A DNA stretch of 64,000 nucleotides, from assembly GCA_902826775.1 (NCBI GenBank), contig CADEHE010000005.1, positions 124,001 through 188,000 on the forward strand. The letters run 5' to 3'. The notes below the pieces were generated by a model. It saw only the letters and a program-made list of their open reading frames with translations. It was not told the origin of the DNA and did no database searches. Made by a program: the position numbers and the translations under genes. This DNA is from an uncultured Pseudomonadota bacterium (lineage in GTDB: Bacteria > Pseudomonadota > Gammaproteobacteria > Burkholderiales > JALYOK01). Below, piece after piece: positions 61,323 to 64,000 of this stretch; positions within the stretch are counted from its first letter, which is position 1, and every line of letters starts with the position of its first letter.

Positions 61323-62201
61323 ATGAGCCGGGCGTCTCGTCCCCACATGATCCCGCTCGCGCTCGGCGCGATCTATATCATCTGGGGCTCGACCTACCTA
61401 GCCATGCGTTTCATGGTGCAGAGCATTCCGCCGATTTTCTCGGGCGGCGCGCGTTACCTGATCGCCGGCGTCATGATGCTGCTATATGCGCGCCTAGTCG
61501 AAAAGCGCGCATGGCCGACTTTCGCGCACTGGCGCGGCGCGGCGTTGCTCGGCGCTTTATTGTTTCTGGTGGGTAACGGCGGTGTGGTGATTGGCGCGCA
61601 GTACGTGGAATCGACTTCCATCGCGATTACCATCGCGACCATGCCTTTGTGGGCGGCGCTGTTCGCTCGCCTTACCGGCCGCCGTTTGCTGCGCCTGGAG
61701 TTGATCGGGATGGGCCTTGGCTTGCTGGGCGTCGTCCTGCTGAATCTAGGCAGCACCATGCAAGCGCACTACTTCGGCTTGGCCTGGATCGTCGCTTCGA
61801 CGATCGGCTGGGCAGCCGGCTCGGTATTGTTGACGCGCATCCCGCAACCGCGCGGCACCATGGCGACTGCCGCACAGATGCTCGCAGGTGGCGGGTTGAT
61901 GTTGCTGGTTAGCTTGCTCATCGGCGAGCGCCCAGGCGTGCCTACGCTGCGTTCAGTGCTGGCGTTCGTGTACTTGCTGGTGTTCGGCACGCTGGTTGCG
62001 TTCGGCGCATACGCTTACTTGCTGCACCGCGTTTCCCCAGCTTTGGCGACCAGTAATGCGTATGTCAATCCCTTGGTGGCTGTGGTGCTAGGAACAACGC
62101 TCGGGGGCGAGAGTTTCAGCGCGAGTGCGGCCGCAGCGTTGAGCGTGATCTTGCTTGGTGTCGGTGCGATCGCTTTTGCTCGCTGGCAGGGCGCGCGCTG
62201 A
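61323..62201 (+). CDS. EamA/DMT-family transporter
   Basis: A 292-residue inner-membrane protein with about ten hydrophobic segments in two EamA halves, starting MIPLALGAIYIIWGSTYLAMRF, a YedA-like opening. DMT exporters move metabolites or drugs out of the cell; the substrate is unknown. The first ATG at 61323 is used; 61347 is an alternative that removes eight polar residues. It converges with a PEP-CTERM gene. Confidence 0.88.
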   Translation: MSRASRPHMIPLALGAIYIIWGSTYLAMRFMVQSIPPIFSGGARYLIAGVMMLLYARLVEKRAWPTFAHWRGAALLGALLFLVGNGGVVIGAQYVESTSIAITIATMPLWAALFARLTGRRLLRLELIGMGLGLLGVVLLNLGSTMQAHYFGLAWIVASTIGWAAGSVLLTRIPQPRGTMATAAQMLAGGGLMLLVSLLIGERPGVPTLRSVLAFVYLLVFGTLVAFGAYAYLLHRVSPALATSNAYVNPLVAVVLGTTLGGESFSASAAAALSVILLGVGAIAFARWQGAR

Positions 62202-62218
62202 GGCCGACTCCAAAACAA

Positions 62219-62244
62219 AAACGGCCAAGAATCCCTGGCCGTTT
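62219..62244. terminator. Bidirectional rho-independent terminator
   Basis: AAACGGCCA (62219-62227) and TGGCCGTTT (62236-62244) form a nine-base-pair stem with an eight-base loop, flanked by A-runs on the left and T's on the right. It stands between the convergent transporter and PEP-CTERM genes and would work on both strands. Confidence 0.85.
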
Positions 62245-62264
62245 CGTACATCACTGCTCCCTGA

Positions 62265-63119
62265 TTAAGCTTTGCGGTAACGGGCGAAGGCTAAAGCGCC
62301 GAGACCCATCAGTGCCAACGAGCCGGGCACTGGGATTTCGCCGGGTGGGATCCGAGTATCAGGATCATACGCGAGCAAGTCCTGCCATTCGGCGAGATCA
62401 AAGTCGTTGCTGGTCAGCTGGATAAAAGTCAGTGCCGGATCCAGCGTCTCAGTAAGCAAGCCGAGCCAATCTGCAGCAGTTTCGCGCGCTTCCAGCGCGG
62501 CGGCATCGCCACCGGCGTAGCTTGCGTTGTTGTCCGCGAGCACGAACTTACCGCCGTCCAGATCCAAGGCGGCGTCACCGTCGTAACGAACTTCCCATAG
62601 AGCGATTTGGAATGCTGCCGCCAGCGTCGCGCTATTGTCAGCTAACCCGATAAATTGGCTGTACAGGTTATTCAGCAAAGCGAATTTGGTGGCGTTCGCA
62701 AACGGGTCGTCCCGGTTCGCGCGGGTGCCATCATCGCCATTGTCGTTGGCAGTGCGTTGCGCGGGCGTCGAGGCTGAGCCGAACTGGATGAGTTGGTAAG
62801 TATCGAGAGGAACTTCTTGCTGGATGTTCTGATCGACTTCAATGCAGAACGCCCAGAGCTGAGAGGACGCGCCGGCTGCGTCAGTGACCGTGACTCTAAA
62901 TTCGCCGCCGCGCACCATGTCGTCGATCGTGCCGTTGCTGCCATCCGAGACGAGGCCAGCGGTGACGGCTGCTTCGTCAAAGTCGATGTACACGCCCGGG
63001 TTGTAACGCATCAGGCTGGCGTCCGGTCCGAACTGAACTGTCACCGGCGCAGCGAATGCCGTGGTGCCTGCGGCTAGGCCGAGAGCGGCGACCAAGTGCT
63101 TAATGGAGAATCTATTCAT
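62265..63119 (-). CDS. PEP-CTERM sorting-domain protein
   Basis: A 284-residue exported protein. A signal peptide (MNRFSIKHLVAALGLAAGT, cut after AFA) and a C-terminal tripartite signal (IPVPGSLALMGLGALAFARYRKA split as motif, helix, basic tail) mark it for the exosortase system. The motif is a VPVPG form of the usual VPEP. GGGGGTAAA precedes the ATG. The mature domain is Asp/Ala-rich and unassigned. Such proteins are processed by EpsH-type exosortase, which is not in the window. Confidence 0.88.
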   Translation of the reverse strand: MNRFSIKHLVAALGLAAGTTAFAAPVTVQFGPDASLMRYNPGVYIDFDEAAVTAGLVSDGSNGTIDDMVRGGEFRVTVTDAAGASSQLWAFCIEVDQNIQQEVPLDTYQLIQFGSASTPAQRTANDNGDDGTRANRDDPFANATKFALLNNLYSQFIGLADNSATLAAAFQIALWEVRYDGDAALDLDGGKFVLADNNASYAGGDAAALEARETAADWLGLLTETLDPALTFIQLTSNDFDLAEWQDLLAYDPDTRIPPGEIPVPGSLALMGLGALAFARYRKA

Positions 63120-63357
63120 TGTTTTACCCCCGAGAGAACGAAAATACTAAGGGCTTTGAAGCAAAATGCGCACCATGGTCGGATGTGCGAAATTAACAGG
63201 CTGATTTCAAATACAAATACAACGAATGGCCAGGTTCGATGGGAATCTAAACACTCGTTTATGTAAATCCCGTCGACACGCGTTCTTGGTGCGGTTTAGT
63301 CGTAGGAGCGATGTAGAATCATTACGAGTAAAACCACAAATCGCATTGGAGGAGTCC

Positions 63358-64000
63358 ATGAACGCAGTACTGAAGCAGGTAGCGCTATCGCTAACGGTCG
63401 CAGCCGCGTTGAGTGCACTGGCGGCGTGGGGTGCGCAAACAAAGATCGGGAAGGGCGAGGGCGCAGTGGATATCGTCGCCTGGCCCGGCTATATCGAGCG
63501 CGGCGAGACCGACAAGGCTTATGACTGGGTTAGCGGCTTCGAGAAGCAAACCGGTTGCAAAGTCAACGTAAAAACCGCCGGCACGTCTGACGAGATGGTT
63601 GCTTTAATGAACGAAGGCGGTTTCGATCTGGTAACGGCGTCGGGCGATGCGAGCTTGCGGCTTATTGCCGGCAAGCGCGTGCAAGAAGTGAACACCGCGC
63701 TGATCCCGAGTTACAAGAACATCGATCCTCGCCTGCAAAAAGCCGCCTGGCATCACGTCAACGGCAAGCATTACGGTGTCCCCTACCAATGGGGTTACAA
63801 CGTGCTGGCGTACAACACCAAAGTCTTCCCGAAAGCGCCGGAGAGCTGGGAAGTGGTGTTCAAAGAGATGAATTTGCCCGACGGCAAATCGAACAAAGGC
63901 CGCGTACAGGCCTTTGACGGCCCGATCTACATTGCCGACGCGGCGCTGTATTTGAAGAGTTCCAAACCTGAACTCGGAATCAAAGATCCCTACTCGCTCG
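63358..64000 (+). CDS. ABC transporter solute-binding protein, PotD-like (partial)
   Basis: An ATG at 63358, with GGAGGAG before it, opens a frame that runs off the window after 214 codons. A signal peptide (VALSLTVAAALSALAAWG) leads to the polyamine-binding fold: VDIVAWPGYIERG, ETDKAYDWVSGFEKQTGCKV, LMNEGGFDLVTASGDA and VPYQWGYNVLAYNT. These match PotD/PotF-type extracytoplasmic binding proteins for spermidine, putrescine or similar cations. The transporter genes are presumably downstream. Confidence 0.85.
   Translation, partial: MNAVLKQVALSLTVAAALSALAAWGAQTKIGKGEGAVDIVAWPGYIERGETDKAYDWVSGFEKQTGCKVNVKTAGTSDEMVALMNEGGFDLVTASGDASLRLIAGKRVQEVNTALIPSYKNIDPRLQKAAWHHVNGKHYGVPYQWGYNVLAYNTKVFPKAPESWEVVFKEMNLPDGKSNKGRVQAFDGPIYIADAALYLKSSKPELGIKDPYSL

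Overview
The window looks like a betaproteobacterial chromosome, most likely Burkholderiales or a close relative. The evidence is high GC, tightly packed genes with ATGA/GTGA/TTGA overlaps, frequent GTG and TTG starts, a housekeeping order miaB-phoH-ybeY-corC-lnt followed by glyQ-glyS-gmhB-plsC-M48-gloA, a PEP-CTERM protein, and tRNA-Phe and tRNA-Met genes with encoded CCA. No rRNA, CRISPR array, insertion sequence or prophage was seen.

Region by region. 1-12.8 kb: a Tat-exported aldo/keto reductase, a periplasmic cupin, an Lrp/AsnC regulator divergent from the fused B12 isobutyryl-CoA mutase IcmF, a long acyl-CoA dehydrogenase, a fused indolepyruvate:ferredoxin oxidoreductase and an enolase-superfamily enzyme. 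12.8-15.6 kb: a small accessory island of lower GC, with a stand-alone reverse transcriptase of the unknown-group/defence type, a VapBC toxin-antitoxin pair and a decayed short-chain dehydrogenase. 15.7-21 kb: a RuBisCO-like protein, a DUF1537 kinase and an SDR (probably an apiose-type sugar-acid route), then a PduO adenosyltransferase and a BtuF-like protein that could serve the B12 needs of IcmF. 21-25.3 kb: an autoregulated-looking GntR gene, an acyl-CoA ligase and a ThDP enzyme resembling 2-hydroxyacyl-CoA lyases. 25.3-36 kb: DUF1015, RidA, a small cytochrome c, a secreted beta-helix protein, an amidase, a multi-membrane-pass signal peptidase I and a catabolic run (FAH, NIPSNAP, exported HpcH/HpaI aldolase, hydrolase, SMP-30), ending in tandem repeats. 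36-42.9 kb: a CbiX-like gene, tRNA-Phe, a YHS gene broken by an amber codon, an SDR/LysR pair, a phosphoesterase whose start needs a frameshift, a glycosyltransferase, another beta-helix protein and tRNA-Met.

43-62 kb is the housekeeping block. It is interrupted between lnt and glyQ by dsbB, a periplasmic rhodanese and an undescribed four-gene minus-strand operon of exported proteins. Two members of that operon are paralogous trypsin-like proteins, each carrying an array of a 66- or 67-residue repeat, and both lack the usual Asp position of the protease triad. This operon and the reverse-transcriptase island are the best candidates for new biology. The window ends in a PEP-CTERM protein and the start of a polyamine-type ABC solute-binding protein.

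All family names are recognised by eye from motifs; no search was run.
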